From an uncultured Ruminococcus sp. (GTDB lineage Bacteria; Bacillota; Clostridia; Oscillospirales; Acutalibacteraceae), in NCBI GenBank assembly GCA_900539465.1, contig UQCF01000004.1:1-64000 (forward strand): DNA of 64,000 nt, given 5' to 3'. Of the stretch, positions 8,065-16,247 are shown piece after piece. The position numbers and the translations under genes are program-made. How positions within the stretch are numbered: the stretch's first letter is position 1; each line of letters starts with the position of its first letter. The notes beneath the pieces are model-generated. The model did not search any database. It saw only the letters and a list, made by a program, of their open reading frames with translations, and was not told the origin of the DNA.

Positions 8065-8093
8065 ATTATATTTTATAACTTGCGGTTTGTCAA
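8065..8093 (-). promoter_or_regulatory. Promoter of the SAM riboswitch transcript
   Basis: Perfect consensus on the minus strand: TTGACA (8088-8093), a 17-base spacer and TATAAT (8065-8070). Transcription should begin near 8058, just at the 5' strand of the aptamer's P1. Confidence 0.9.
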
Positions 8094-8099
8094 CAGGTT

Positions 8100-8372
8100 T
8101 TATTGCAGTGATAACAAAAAAGTTGCAATCAGACCGATTACGGCTATCACCGTGAAAAACAAAACACAATTTTTGATGGTTTTTATATATTCGAGTTTTT
8201 TCAACTCTATATATAAGCGCCTTTCGTCTTCTGTTAAGCCTGAGTCTTTTACTGTGTAAAATTTGTTGGGATTTTCTCTTGATTGAATAACATTGCTCGG
8301 CAATGGATTACCGCTCTTTTTGTCGTTTAGATATTTTTGATTTTCTGAATTTGAACAGTCTGCTCTTTGCAA
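8100..8372 (-). CDS. Possible small membrane protein, start unclear or decayed
   Basis: An open frame of up to 90 residues with a believable C-terminal half: SGLTEDERRLYIELKKLEYI followed by one strong membrane helix (about residues 65-88). The N-terminal half is Ser/Asn/Lys rich. The only in-frame start is a TTG at 8370-8372 with no ribosome site. Just upstream are two short frames with ATG starts (MAKDYVGLRREEN and MQFDLNFFAKSRLFKF) that run into stops. The gene may be broken by frameshifts or may be a remnant of a longer protein. No family is recognised. Confidence 0.35.
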   Translation of the reverse strand: MQRADCSNSENQKYLNDKKSGNPLPSNVIQSRENPNKFYTVKDSGLTEDERRLYIELKKLEYIKTIKNCVLFFTVIAVIGLIATFLLSLQ

Positions 8373-8462
8373 AAAAATTCAAATCAAATTGCATTTAATT
8401 CTCTTCTCTTCTTAAGCCCACATAATCTTTTGCCATTTATTTTATCCCATTTATAAGTTTAA

Positions 8463-8497
8463 AAAGACCTTGCAGAGATAGTCTTTGCAAGGTCTTT
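8463..8497 (-). terminator. Terminator of ppdK
   Basis: AAAGACCTTGCA (8463-8474) and TGCAAGGTCTTT (8486-8497) form a perfect 12-bp stem. On the minus strand it is followed by a T run, 30 bases beyond the ppdK stop. Confidence 0.9.
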
Positions 8498-8528
8498 AAA
8501 TATTCAGTTAGCTTGTCTCAACTGCCGA

Positions 8529-11153
8529 TTAGCCTTCGTTGATAGCTGCCTGTGCTGCTGCAAGGCGAGCAATCGGAACACGGAAGGGTGAGCATGAAAC
8601 ATAGTCAAGACCGATCTTGTGGCAGAACTCAACGGAAACGGGGTCGCCGCCGTGCTCGCCGCAGATGCCGCAATGCATCTCGGGACGGGTCTTCTTACCA
8701 AGCTCAACAGCCATCTTCATAAGCTTGCCAACGCCAACCTGGTCGAGCTTTGCAAACGGATCGTTCTCATAGATCTTGTTGTCATAGTAAGCGCCGAGGA
8801 ACTTGCCTGCGTCGTCACGGCTGAAGCCGAAAGTCATCTGAGTAAGGTCGTTTGTGCCGAAGCAGAAGAACTCAGCTTCTTTAGCAATGTCGTCAGCTGT
8901 AAGAGCTGCTCTCGGAATCTCAATCATGGTACCGACTTCATACTTGAGGTCAATGCCCGAAGCTGCGATTTCAGCGTCAGCAGTTGCAACAACGATGTCC
9001 TTAACGAACTTAAGCTCTTTAACTTCACCAACAAGGGGAATCATGATTTCGGGAACGATGTTCCAGTCTGCATGAGCCTTCTTAACGTTTATAGCAGCGC
9101 GGATAACAGCCTTTGTCTGCATCTTAGCAATTTCGGGATAAGTAACAGTAAGGCGGCATCCACGGTGACCCATCATGGGGTTGAACTCGTGAAGAGATGC
9201 GATGATGTTCTTGATGTCTGCAACGCTCTTACCCTGAGCTTTTGCAAGAGCTTCGATGTCAGCTTCTTCTGTGGGAACGAACTCATGAAGAGGCGGATCA
9301 AGGAAACGGATTGTAACGGGGTTGCCTTCAAGAGCCTCATAGAGCTTCTCAAAGTCGCCCTGCTGATAAGGCATAATCTTGTCAAGAGCTGCTTCTCTCT
9401 CTTCAACAGTGTCGGAGCAAATCATTTCACGGAATGCTGCGATTCTGTCTACCTCGAAGAACATATGCTCTGTACGGCAAAGACCGATACCCTCTGCGCC
9501 GAGCTCTCTTGCTTTCTTAGCGTCTGCGGGTGTGTCTGCGTTTGTGCGAACCTTAAGAGTTCTGTATTTATCTGCCCACTCCATGATTCTGCCGAACTCG
9601 CCTGCGATTTCAGCGTCAACAGTGGGGATAATTCCGTCATAGATGTTACCTGTTGCACCGTCGATTGAAATGTAATCACCCTCGTGATATACCTTTCCTG
9701 CAAGTTCAAACTGCTTGTTTTCTTCATCCATCTTGATGTCTCCGCAGCCGGATACACAGCAAGTACCCATACCGCGGGCAACAACAGCTGCGTGAGAAGT
9801 CATACCGCCGCGAACCGTGAGAATACCCTGAGCAACCTTCATACCTGTGATGTCTTCGGGTGAAGTCTCAAGACGAACAAGAACAACCTTTTCTCCTCTG
9901 TCATCCCATACTTCTGCGTCTTCTGCGGTGAATACGATTTTGCCGCAAGCAGCGCCGGGTGATGCGCCGAGACCCTTGCCTGCCGGTGTTGCAGCTTTAA
10001 GTGCAGCAGCGTCAAACTGAGGATGGAGGAGTGTGTCAAGGTTTCTGGGGTCGATCATAGCAACAGCCTTTTTCTCGTCGATCATGCCCTCGTCAACGAG
10101 GTCGCAAGCGATTTTGAGAGCAGCCTTAGCGGTTCTCTTACCGTTTCTGGTCTGAAGCATATAGAGCTTGCCCTTTTCAACGGTGAACTCCATATCCTGC
10201 ATGTCACGGTAATGATCTTCAAGAGTAGCGCAAACTTTCTGGAAGTCTGCAAATGCCTCGGGGAACTTCTCAGCCATCTGTGCGATCGGCATGGGAGTAC
10301 GAACACCGGCAACAACGTCCTCGCCCTGTGCGTTTGTGAGGAACTCACCCATAAGGCCTTTTTCGCCTGTTGCGGGGTCACGAGTGAACGCAACGCCTGT
10401 GCCGCAGTCATCGCCCATGTTGCCGAAAGCCATCATCTGAACGTTAACTGCAGTACCCCATGAGTAGGGGATATCGTTGTCGCGGCGATAAACGTTTGCA
10501 CGGGGGTTGTCCCATGAACGGAAAACAGCCTCAACAGCGCCCTTGAGCTGCTCTTTGGGGTCTGAGGGGAAATCTGTGCCGATTTTAGCTTTGTACTCGG
10601 CTTTGAACTGACCTGCAAGCTCTTTAAGATCGTCTGCGGTAAGCTCAACGTCCTGCTGAACACCTCTTGCCTCTTTCATCTTGTCGATGAGCTGCTCAAA
10701 ATATTTTTTGCCGACTTCCATAACAACGTCGGAATACATCTGGATGAATCTTCTGTAGCAGTCCCAAGCCCAACGGGGATTGTTTGACTTTTTAGCCATA
10801 ACTTCTACAACGTCCTCGTTAAGGCCGAGGTTAAGGATGGTGTCCATCATGCCGGGCATAGAAGCTCTTGCACCGGAACGAACCGAAACGAGAAGCGGAT
10901 TTTCTTTGTCGCCGAACTTCTTGCCGGATTCCTCTTCAAGTTTAACAATGTACTCATCGATCTGAGCCATTATCTCGTCGTTGATCTTTCTGCCGTCCTC
11001 ATAATACTTTGTGCAGGCTTCTGTTGAAACAGTGAAGCCCTGAGGAACGGGAAGACCGATACCGGTCATTTCTGCAAGGTTAGCGCCTTTACCGCCGAGC
11101 AGTTCGCGCATATCCTTGTTACCCTCTTTAAAAGAGTAAACATACTTATGCAT
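8529..11153 (-). CDS. ppdK: Pyruvate, phosphate dikinase
   Basis: 874 residues, full length for the family. It interconverts pyruvate, ATP and phosphate with phosphoenolpyruvate, AMP and pyrophosphate, and in anaerobes serves glycolysis with PPi or PEP supply. The N-terminal ATP-grasp domain begins with the GGKGANLAEM block. The central swivelling domain has the phosphorylated His454 in GGMTSHAAVVARGMG. The C-terminal TIM barrel has the general acid Cys831 in CGICGEHGGDP. A GGAGGT ribosome site lies before the ATG. On the minus strand an extended -10 (TGATATACT) near 11222-11230 may be its promoter. It has its own terminator, so it is transcribed alone. Confidence 0.98.
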   Translation of the reverse strand: MHKYVYSFKEGNKDMRELLGGKGANLAEMTGIGLPVPQGFTVSTEACTKYYEDGRKINDEIMAQIDEYIVKLEEESGKKFGDKENPLLVSVRSGARASMPGMMDTILNLGLNEDVVEVMAKKSNNPRWAWDCYRRFIQMYSDVVMEVGKKYFEQLIDKMKEARGVQQDVELTADDLKELAGQFKAEYKAKIGTDFPSDPKEQLKGAVEAVFRSWDNPRANVYRRDNDIPYSWGTAVNVQMMAFGNMGDDCGTGVAFTRDPATGEKGLMGEFLTNAQGEDVVAGVRTPMPIAQMAEKFPEAFADFQKVCATLEDHYRDMQDMEFTVEKGKLYMLQTRNGKRTAKAALKIACDLVDEGMIDEKKAVAMIDPRNLDTLLHPQFDAAALKAATPAGKGLGASPGAACGKIVFTAEDAEVWDDRGEKVVLVRLETSPEDITGMKVAQGILTVRGGMTSHAAVVARGMGTCCVSGCGDIKMDEENKQFELAGKVYHEGDYISIDGATGNIYDGIIPTVDAEIAGEFGRIMEWADKYRTLKVRTNADTPADAKKARELGAEGIGLCRTEHMFFEVDRIAAFREMICSDTVEEREAALDKIMPYQQGDFEKLYEALEGNPVTIRFLDPPLHEFVPTEEADIEALAKAQGKSVADIKNIIASLHEFNPMMGHRGCRLTVTYPEIAKMQTKAVIRAAINVKKAHADWNIVPEIMIPLVGEVKELKFVKDIVVATADAEIAASGIDLKYEVGTMIEIPRAALTADDIAKEAEFFCFGTNDLTQMTFGFSRDDAGKFLGAYYDNKIYENDPFAKLDQVGVGKLMKMAVELGKKTRPEMHCGICGEHGGDPVSVEFCHKIGLDYVSCSPFRVPIARLAAAQAAINEG

Positions 11154-11327
11154 TTAAATTACCTCCGATTTAAAATGTGGTTTAACGGGACGATAATTCG
11201 CCCCTTAACACTCGCTAAACAGTATATCATATATTTGCTGTAAAAGTCTATACCTTTTTGTAAAAAATTGCACTTTGCGGATTTTGCGATTTTTGTATAA
11301 GCTGAACAATATTTGTGCGGTTTCTTC

Positions 11328-11356
11328 TTGTAAAAAAACAAATTTTAATATATAAT
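11328..11356 (+). promoter_or_regulatory. Promoter of the cytidylate-kinase-like gene
   Basis: TTGTAA (11328-11333), a 17-base spacer and TATAAT (11351-11356). It lies 50 bases upstream of the ATG at 11408, which rules out the earlier in-frame starts. Confidence 0.75.
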
Positions 11357-11407
11357 ATTACCGGAAGACCAAGGGTTCAATATAAAATGTTCAGGGAGGT
11401 ATCCGAT

Positions 11408-12010
11408 ATGAAAAAGATTATAACAATCAGCCGCGAGTTCGGTTCGGGCGGGCGGAGCATTGCAAAAGAGGTCGCAAAAAAGCTCGGCTGCAAATATTAT
11501 GATAAAGAGCTTGTAAAGCAGGTTTCGCAAGAGACCGGATTTGACCCGAAATACATTGAGGATCAGGGTGAATACGCTCCGAGCAAAAGCATTTTTGCCT
11601 ATGCGTTTTCTGCACCCGGCGCACCCGGAATTATGAACGGTATGTCGGCCTCGGACTTTTTGTGGAATATTCAAAGAGGCGTTATTCTTAAAATCGCAGA
11701 AGAAGAGCCGTGCGTAATAGTCGGCAGATGCGCCGACGCCATTTTGGCGGGTCGTGACGATTGCCTCAATGTGTTTATACACGCAGACAAGGCTTACAGA
11801 GCAGACAGAATTGTAAGACTTTACGGCGAATCCGAAAAAAGCCCCGAAAAAAGACTTGACGAAAAAGACAAGAAAAGAAGGGTCAATTATAACCACTATA
11901 CGGGCAGGGAGTGGGGTAAGGTACAGAATTACCACCTGACCCTCGACAGCTCCGCAATCGGTCAGGATAAGTGCGTTGACATAATCGTTTCGCTTGCCAA
12001 AGAACTGTAA
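11408..12010 (+). CDS. Cytidylate kinase-like family protein
   Basis: 200 residues from the ATG at 11408, with GGGAGG at 11394-11399. The start KKIITISREFGSGGRSIAKE is the glycine-rich nucleotide-binding loop of the cytidylate-kinase-like family, which has GSGG rather than the classical GKS/T. VIVGRCADAILA and the Arg-rich lid region (DEKDKKRRVNYNHYTGREWG) also fit. The family is widespread in Clostridia and its true substrate is not settled; authentic CMP kinase is usually encoded elsewhere. It is transcribed alone, ending in a hairpin shared with HelD. Confidence 0.88.
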   Translation: MKKIITISREFGSGGRSIAKEVAKKLGCKYYDKELVKQVSQETGFDPKYIEDQGEYAPSKSIFAYAFSAPGAPGIMNGMSASDFLWNIQRGVILKIAEEEPCVIVGRCADAILAGRDDCLNVFIHADKAYRADRIVRLYGESEKSPEKRLDEKDKKRRVNYNHYTGREWGKVQNYHLTLDSSAIGQDKCVDIIVSLAKEL

Positions 12011-12030
12011 TACAGACCCGATAACGATAT

Positions 12031-12060
12031 AAGGCTATGACAGGTTTCTGACATAGCCTT
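12031..12060. terminator. Terminator between convergent genes
   Basis: AAGGCTATG (12031-12039) pairs with CATAGCCTT (12052-12060) and T-rich sequence follows. It is placed to end both the kinase-like gene and HelD. Confidence 0.75.
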
Positions 12061-12063
12061 AAT

Positions 12064-14166
12064 TTATTTGGTGTTTATAATTTTTAAACTGTGCAAAGCT
12101 CTTGTTGCCGCCATATAAAGATACGGCTTGTTTTCTTCGCCCGCAAAGCCGCCGTCTTTTGAATTTATAATCAGCACGTTGTCAAATTCAAGACCTTTTG
12201 AGTATACGACCGGTAAAATCGCGGCTTTATCAGAAAAGAATTTATCTTTATCGTCATATATTTCAATGTCGGTGTCTTTAATAAGCTCATTGTATATGTG
12301 CCTTGCCTCGGCACTTGTTTTTGTGATAACGCAAAAAGAGCCGTCTGCCTTTTCTTTTTCTTCTTTTATGAGCTTAATTATATCATCCGATTCTTTTATT
12401 AAGACCTCATCGCCGCTTCTGTCAAATGTTTCATAATCCGGCGAAGAGAGAAGCCCTTTCGCAAAAAGACTTATCTGCTTTGTTGAGCGGTAGCTCTTTT
12501 TGAGCTCCAACAATTCAGCCGAATAAATGCCGCATATTTCATCAAGACTCGGTGTGTTGATTAGCGGAACAATTGCCTGCTTCGGGTCGGTTAAAATCGT
12601 AAAAGTCGCCCTCGGATAAAGACTTTTTATTATTTTGTGCTGAAGAGCGGGGCAGTCCTGCGCCTCGTCTATGAGTACATGACGGACGTCGTTAAATTTT
12701 TTCACCTTGCCCAAAAGGCATCGTATATAAAGTATAAGCAATGCGTCCTCAAATTTAAGCACGCCGTTTTCAAGGTCGGAGTTAAAACCGGACGATAAAA
12801 CGTCTTTTTTGAGCACATTTTTTTCATATCTTTTATATATGTTCAAAAGGGTGAGCCTGTCGTCGGTATCCAGCTCTGTCTCAAGCTTTTTTCTGACATC
12901 AAGCTTGATTTCTTTTTTCATGCTTTCGATATATTCGCCCGTGTTGTCGAGAATACTGCTTTGCTTGTCGGCAATTTCATATATCTTTTCATAATTTTCG
13001 CTGAAATAGGCGTCAATTTTTTCTTCCGCATATGTTATCGCCGCGGCGAGAAGCTCCGGGAACGGGAGCGAGTTCCTGCGCTTTAAATAACCCGAAAGAG
13101 CACTTCCTTTATAAACAATATCGCCGTAAAGAGAAAAATCCGAAACCGAATAACTCATTTTTTCGGTATAGTTTTTAATAAATTCCTCTGCTTCGGCAGA
13201 GTATTTTATTTTGATTTTTTCTGCCCTGTCGCCGTCGCCGCACATGATTGCTTCCGCTTGCTCATAATAATCAAGCAAACGGTTTTCGCCGGGAATTTCG
13301 GATAAAAGAGAATAAATATTCATATCCTTAATCGGCGCTTCGCCGAGCTCGGGGATAATATCCGATACATAGCTTGCAAAAATGTCACTGCCTGTGAGCA
13401 TAACTATCTGCGCGGAGGATAAATTTTCTCTGTGGCGATAAAGCATATACGCAAGGCGGTGAAAACCTACCGAGGTTTTGCCGGAACCTGCGGGACCGCA
13501 GATTACAAGATTTTTATCACAGCCGAATCTTATGGCTCTGTTTTGCTCTTTTTGAATACTGCCGACAATAACTTTAAGCCGGTCTGTTGAGCTTTCGCTC
13601 AAAGCCTGCTGCAAAATGAAGTCGTCTATTTTCATGTCGCTGTCAAAGCAATAGACAAGCTCGCCGTTTTCAAATTTATACTGCCTTTTTTTCTCAAGCT
13701 CGCCCTCTATCCTGCCGGAGGGTGCGTCATACCACGCCTTGCCGTCGTCAAATTCTTCATAAAAAAGAGAGGCAACGGGAGCGCGCCAGTCATAGACGTA
13801 GGGGGATATTTCTTTTTCGTCAAAAAGGCTTTTTATGCCGATATAAAAGCTTTCGCTCGGCCAGTCCTCTTCTTTAAAATCAACACGCGCAAAATACGGG
13901 TGACTTTTTAATTTTCCGAGAAAATAAGCCTCTTGCTTGGCATTCTCGGAGCGCTGAATTTTTCTTTCGATGCTGTAATGCAAATCGGTCAAAGCAGGTC
14001 CGCCGTAGACGGACAAAAACGGGTCGTCCATCGAGAATTTTTTGCCCTCGGCCATTATTTTGTCCTCAAGCTCCTGCGAGAGATTTTTAAGCTTTAATAT
14101 CTCTTTGTCTATAAAACCGCGCACGGTGCCGAGATATTCAAGCTCTTTCGGATCTATGTCTTTCAT
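12064..14166 (-). CDS. helD: HelD-like RNA polymerase recycling ATPase
   Basis: 700 residues from the ATG at 14166 (GGGAGGG just upstream); the longer frame's first Met has no ribosome site. It is a superfamily 1 helicase-like protein with the HelD layout: a charged N-terminal arm (about 1-110), then a split ATPase. Walker A is GPAGSGKTS with Lys230. The Walker B region is VLIDEAQDCPALQ, followed by LTDPKQAI and the late motif VVYSKGLEFDNVLI. In Firmicutes HelD pries stalled RNA polymerase off DNA and recycles it. Its length and YDWRAPVASLFYE block separate it from UvrD/PcrA. It is monocistronic. Confidence 0.93.
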   Translation of the reverse strand: MKDIDPKELEYLGTVRGFIDKEILKLKNLSQELEDKIMAEGKKFSMDDPFLSVYGGPALTDLHYSIERKIQRSENAKQEAYFLGKLKSHPYFARVDFKEEDWPSESFYIGIKSLFDEKEISPYVYDWRAPVASLFYEEFDDGKAWYDAPSGRIEGELEKKRQYKFENGELVYCFDSDMKIDDFILQQALSESSTDRLKVIVGSIQKEQNRAIRFGCDKNLVICGPAGSGKTSVGFHRLAYMLYRHRENLSSAQIVMLTGSDIFASYVSDIIPELGEAPIKDMNIYSLLSEIPGENRLLDYYEQAEAIMCGDGDRAEKIKIKYSAEAEEFIKNYTEKMSYSVSDFSLYGDIVYKGSALSGYLKRRNSLPFPELLAAAITYAEEKIDAYFSENYEKIYEIADKQSSILDNTGEYIESMKKEIKLDVRKKLETELDTDDRLTLLNIYKRYEKNVLKKDVLSSGFNSDLENGVLKFEDALLILYIRCLLGKVKKFNDVRHVLIDEAQDCPALQHKIIKSLYPRATFTILTDPKQAIVPLINTPSLDEICGIYSAELLELKKSYRSTKQISLFAKGLLSSPDYETFDRSGDEVLIKESDDIIKLIKEEKEKADGSFCVITKTSAEARHIYNELIKDTDIEIYDDKDKFFSDKAAILPVVYSKGLEFDNVLIINSKDGGFAGEENKPYLYMAATRALHSLKIINTK

Positions 14167-14381
14167 TAAAAGTCCCTCCCGTCCGGTGTAAATCAAGATT
14201 AAAAATAATTATCTCACAAAACGAAAAAAATTGCAATAGTTTGCGGCGGGGGCGGCTCATGGCACGGTTGCTCCGAATTTTACGGGTGCGGACGGTGACG
14301 GCGGCTTGCCTAGACTCCCATATAGGCAGCGAAGCGGTGCGGCGGTGCATAGGCGCCATATAGGGGAGGCAATGTGCGGCT

Positions 14382-14431
14382 AATCGGCTTCTCCTTGAGG
14401 AGAAGCTGTCACGAAGTGACTGATGAGGTGA
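14382..14431 (+). repeat. Intergenic repeat, copy 1 (twin hairpin)
   Basis: Two adjacent hairpins: GCTTCTCCTTGAGGAGAAGC and GTCACGAAGTGAC, then TGATGAGGTGAA. The same 50-base unit, with a few changes, occurs at 15968-16018 in the same direction. Sequence around both copies (GGCGGTGCATAGGC, TTGCCGGCGGCGGTG) is also shared, though in different order. I know this type of repeat from intergenic regions of Ruminococcaceae genomes. Besides the repeat and the terminator at 14483, the 350-base gap 14167-14518 holds no gene I can support. Confidence 0.85.
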
Positions 14432-14482
14432 AGTCTCACGGTTTGCCGGCGGCGGTGTGGGCACACCAATCTATACCGCAAA

Positions 14483-14513
14483 AAACCGTGTGAACAAAAA
14501 ATTCACACGGTTT
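14483..14513 (-). terminator. Terminator of the dockerin-protein gene
   Basis: AAACCGTGTGAA (14483-14494) and TTCACACGGTTT (14502-14513) form a perfect 12-bp stem. On the minus strand a T run follows, 6 bases past the stop codon. Confidence 0.9.
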
Positions 14514-14518
14514 AAAAA

Positions 14519-15754
14519 TTATTTGAAAGAGGTTATTTTGCCGGTTGCGTACTGCAAAATCAAAAGAGCGTCGGTAGAATTTATTTTTCCGTCCTCGTTT
14601 ACATCTGCAAGCAGCTTTTGTGTGTCGGTCAAGGTTATTACACCCATTGATGACTGCAAAACAAGCAATGCATCGGCGGAGTTTATCTTTCCGTCTGTGT
14701 TTATATCACCGATTTTATTCGGAAGTGTGGATTTTGGATTGAATTTAAAAGCCGGAACGACGCCTCCGTCAGTGTCACCGGCACCGCAGTAGCCGTACAC
14801 CCAGCCGCCGAGAACGACTTCGGTTGCACCGTAGGAATTGTTGGGCGAACGAAGCCGCCACCAAGAAGGTCCGTCGTAACTCGAACTTACATATAATCCC
14901 TGACACTTTGCGTAATCTGTGCCTTTAAGCTGTCGTGCCGCGTCATTGGCATCGCTTGATGAATCGAAGCCGTATGCACTGTTTGCTGCGTCATAATATG
15001 AGATGAGAAAAATTTTGTCGTATGTATCTGCGCTGTCATATGTGCTTGAATGTTTACTCTTATTTTCGAGATGCGATGTTCCGATTTGTGATTTCTCTTC
15101 TTCAGAAAAAGCCGTTTTATAAAAGCTGTTATTAAGCCACTGACGGAGTGAGCTTGTCACCCAGTCGGAAGCATAATTCTCACAAGCCTCACTGTTGTAG
15201 TATTCACTGCCGTTATAATAAATAAAATTCTGATAAGCCTGCGAATCAATAATTTGATTGCACATAACATAGCCCTCCGAAGGGTCAAGAATACGCCATG
15301 AGAGAGGTTCGTATTTAAAATAATATATATTGCCTTTGTTATAACCGTTGTCGTATTGATATGTTTCTGAGGAGGTGTTGCCTGTGCGATACGGACGGTA
15401 TTGATTTATTTTAACTGCCCGGTATTTGCTGCCATTGTAAGGGATATCCTTATAAAGCATCATACCGTCAACGGGCTTCATGTTGCCGTCATCCGAAGTG
15501 CCTGTGCCGATGTAGTAGTTATAGTCTACCCAAGAAATGCTCTTGCCTACGGCTTCTATTTTTGCGATAAGGTCGCTGTCTGTAATCTTGCTCTGAGGAT
15601 ATGAACCGAACTCAATTATGTCGCCGACTTTACATGATGAAATGTCTTTTGCGCTTACTTTCGTAGAAAGCTCAAATCCGCCTATCGGTGCTATGCCGAT
15701 AAGTAATACTACCACTAAAAGTGCTGATAAAATTCTTTTAAATATCTTTTTCAT
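14519..15754 (-). CDS. Secreted DUF6273 protein with C-terminal type I dockerin
   Basis: 411 residues: a signal peptide (about 1-35), then a DUF6273-type domain with the landmark FGSYPQ near the start, PLSWRIL in the middle and WWRLRSPNNS near the end. Last is a dockerin of two calcium-binding repeats, GDINTDGKINSADALLVLQ and ADVNEDGKINSTDALLILQ. Dockerins plug into cohesins on scaffold proteins of cellulosome-like complexes. No scaffoldin is seen in this window. The gene has its own promoter and terminator, is rich in Tyr, Ser and Asn, and sits between two direct copies of an intergenic repeat. That placement could mean past transfer as a cassette. Confidence 0.9.
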   Translation of the reverse strand: MKKIFKRILSALLVVVLLIGIAPIGGFELSTKVSAKDISSCKVGDIIEFGSYPQSKITDSDLIAKIEAVGKSISWVDYNYYIGTGTSDDGNMKPVDGMMLYKDIPYNGSKYRAVKINQYRPYRTGNTSSETYQYDNGYNKGNIYYFKYEPLSWRILDPSEGYVMCNQIIDSQAYQNFIYYNGSEYYNSEACENYASDWVTSSLRQWLNNSFYKTAFSEEEKSQIGTSHLENKSKHSSTYDSADTYDKIFLISYYDAANSAYGFDSSSDANDAARQLKGTDYAKCQGLYVSSSYDGPSWWRLRSPNNSYGATEVVLGGWVYGYCGAGDTDGGVVPAFKFNPKSTLPNKIGDINTDGKINSADALLVLQSSMGVITLTDTQKLLADVNEDGKINSTDALLILQYATGKITSFK

Positions 15755-15787
15755 AAAACTCCCTCCTGCAGTTTAATATACATCTTG

Positions 15788-15816
15788 ATTTTATTTTATT
15801 TGGCTTGCTTTGTCAA
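15788..15816 (-). promoter_or_regulatory. Promoter of the dockerin-protein gene
   Basis: On the minus strand, TTGACA (15811-15816), a 17-base spacer and TAAAAT (15788-15793); GGAGGGAG follows before the ATG. Confidence 0.75.
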
Positions 15817-15878
15817 CGTTTTATTGCAAATTATTTGAGCTTTTGTAATGAGTGATGCAATTTTTGATGAAACTTTAA

Positions 15879-16018
15879 CCCCTCCGTCTTCGGCGCAAAG
15901 CGCCGAATCCACCTCCCCTAAAGTGGAGGCGATATGTGCTCTGCGTTTTCACTGAGGATAGCTTCAAAATCGGCTTCTCCTCGAGGAGAAGCTGTCACAA
16001 AGTGACTGATGAGGTGGA
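15879..16018 (+). repeat. Intergenic repeat, copy 2, longer form
   Basis: It begins CCCCTCCGTCTTCGGCGC, followed by GCGCCGAATCCACCTCCCC and a short hairpin (CCCCTAAAGTGGAGGC). It ends in the same twin-hairpin unit as copy 1 (15968-16018: GCTTCTCCTCGAGGAGAAGC, GTCACAAAGTGAC). Both inner hairpins are perfect palindromes and differ from copy 1 by loop changes that keep pairing. The rest of the gap to 16186 carries shared GC-rich sequence (GCCGGCGGCGGTGCATAGGC) but no gene. Confidence 0.8.
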
Positions 16019-16186
16019 ATATCCCAATTTGATATTGCCGGCGGCGGTGCATAGGCACGCTGCCATACAAGTTGGCTCACGGCGCAATTACCGCAAAATT
16101 CATATATATAAACGGCAAAAAACGACGGCTCTGCGCTCTTTGCGACGCAGCTTGCTCCGAGCGCAAATTATTACTTGTATTTCGCA

Positions 16187-16215
16187 TTGTTTTGTGCGAT
16201 AATTATATATATACT
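16187..16215 (+). promoter_or_regulatory. Promoter of the glmU operon
   Basis: TTGTTT (16187-16192), a 17-base spacer and TATACT (16210-16215), 33 bases before the glmU ATG. Confidence 0.65.
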
Positions 16216-16247
16216 TTCCGTATAAAATTTTTTCGGAGGTTCTGTTT

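Noticed and set aside
8619..9668. A 349-residue open frame on the plus strand inside ppdK
   Set aside because: It is the mirror frame of a highly expressed, codon-biased gene; low-complexity Leu/Ser/Val sequence, no ribosome site, and the minus-strand protein is unmistakable.
11159..11341. 60-residue minus-strand frame upstream of ppdK
   Set aside because: It covers the likely ppdK promoter and is A/T-rich with no ribosome site or domain.
14167..16247. Insertion sequence around the dockerin gene
   Set aside because: Direct repeats are present but no transposase, terminal inverted repeats or target duplication can be seen.
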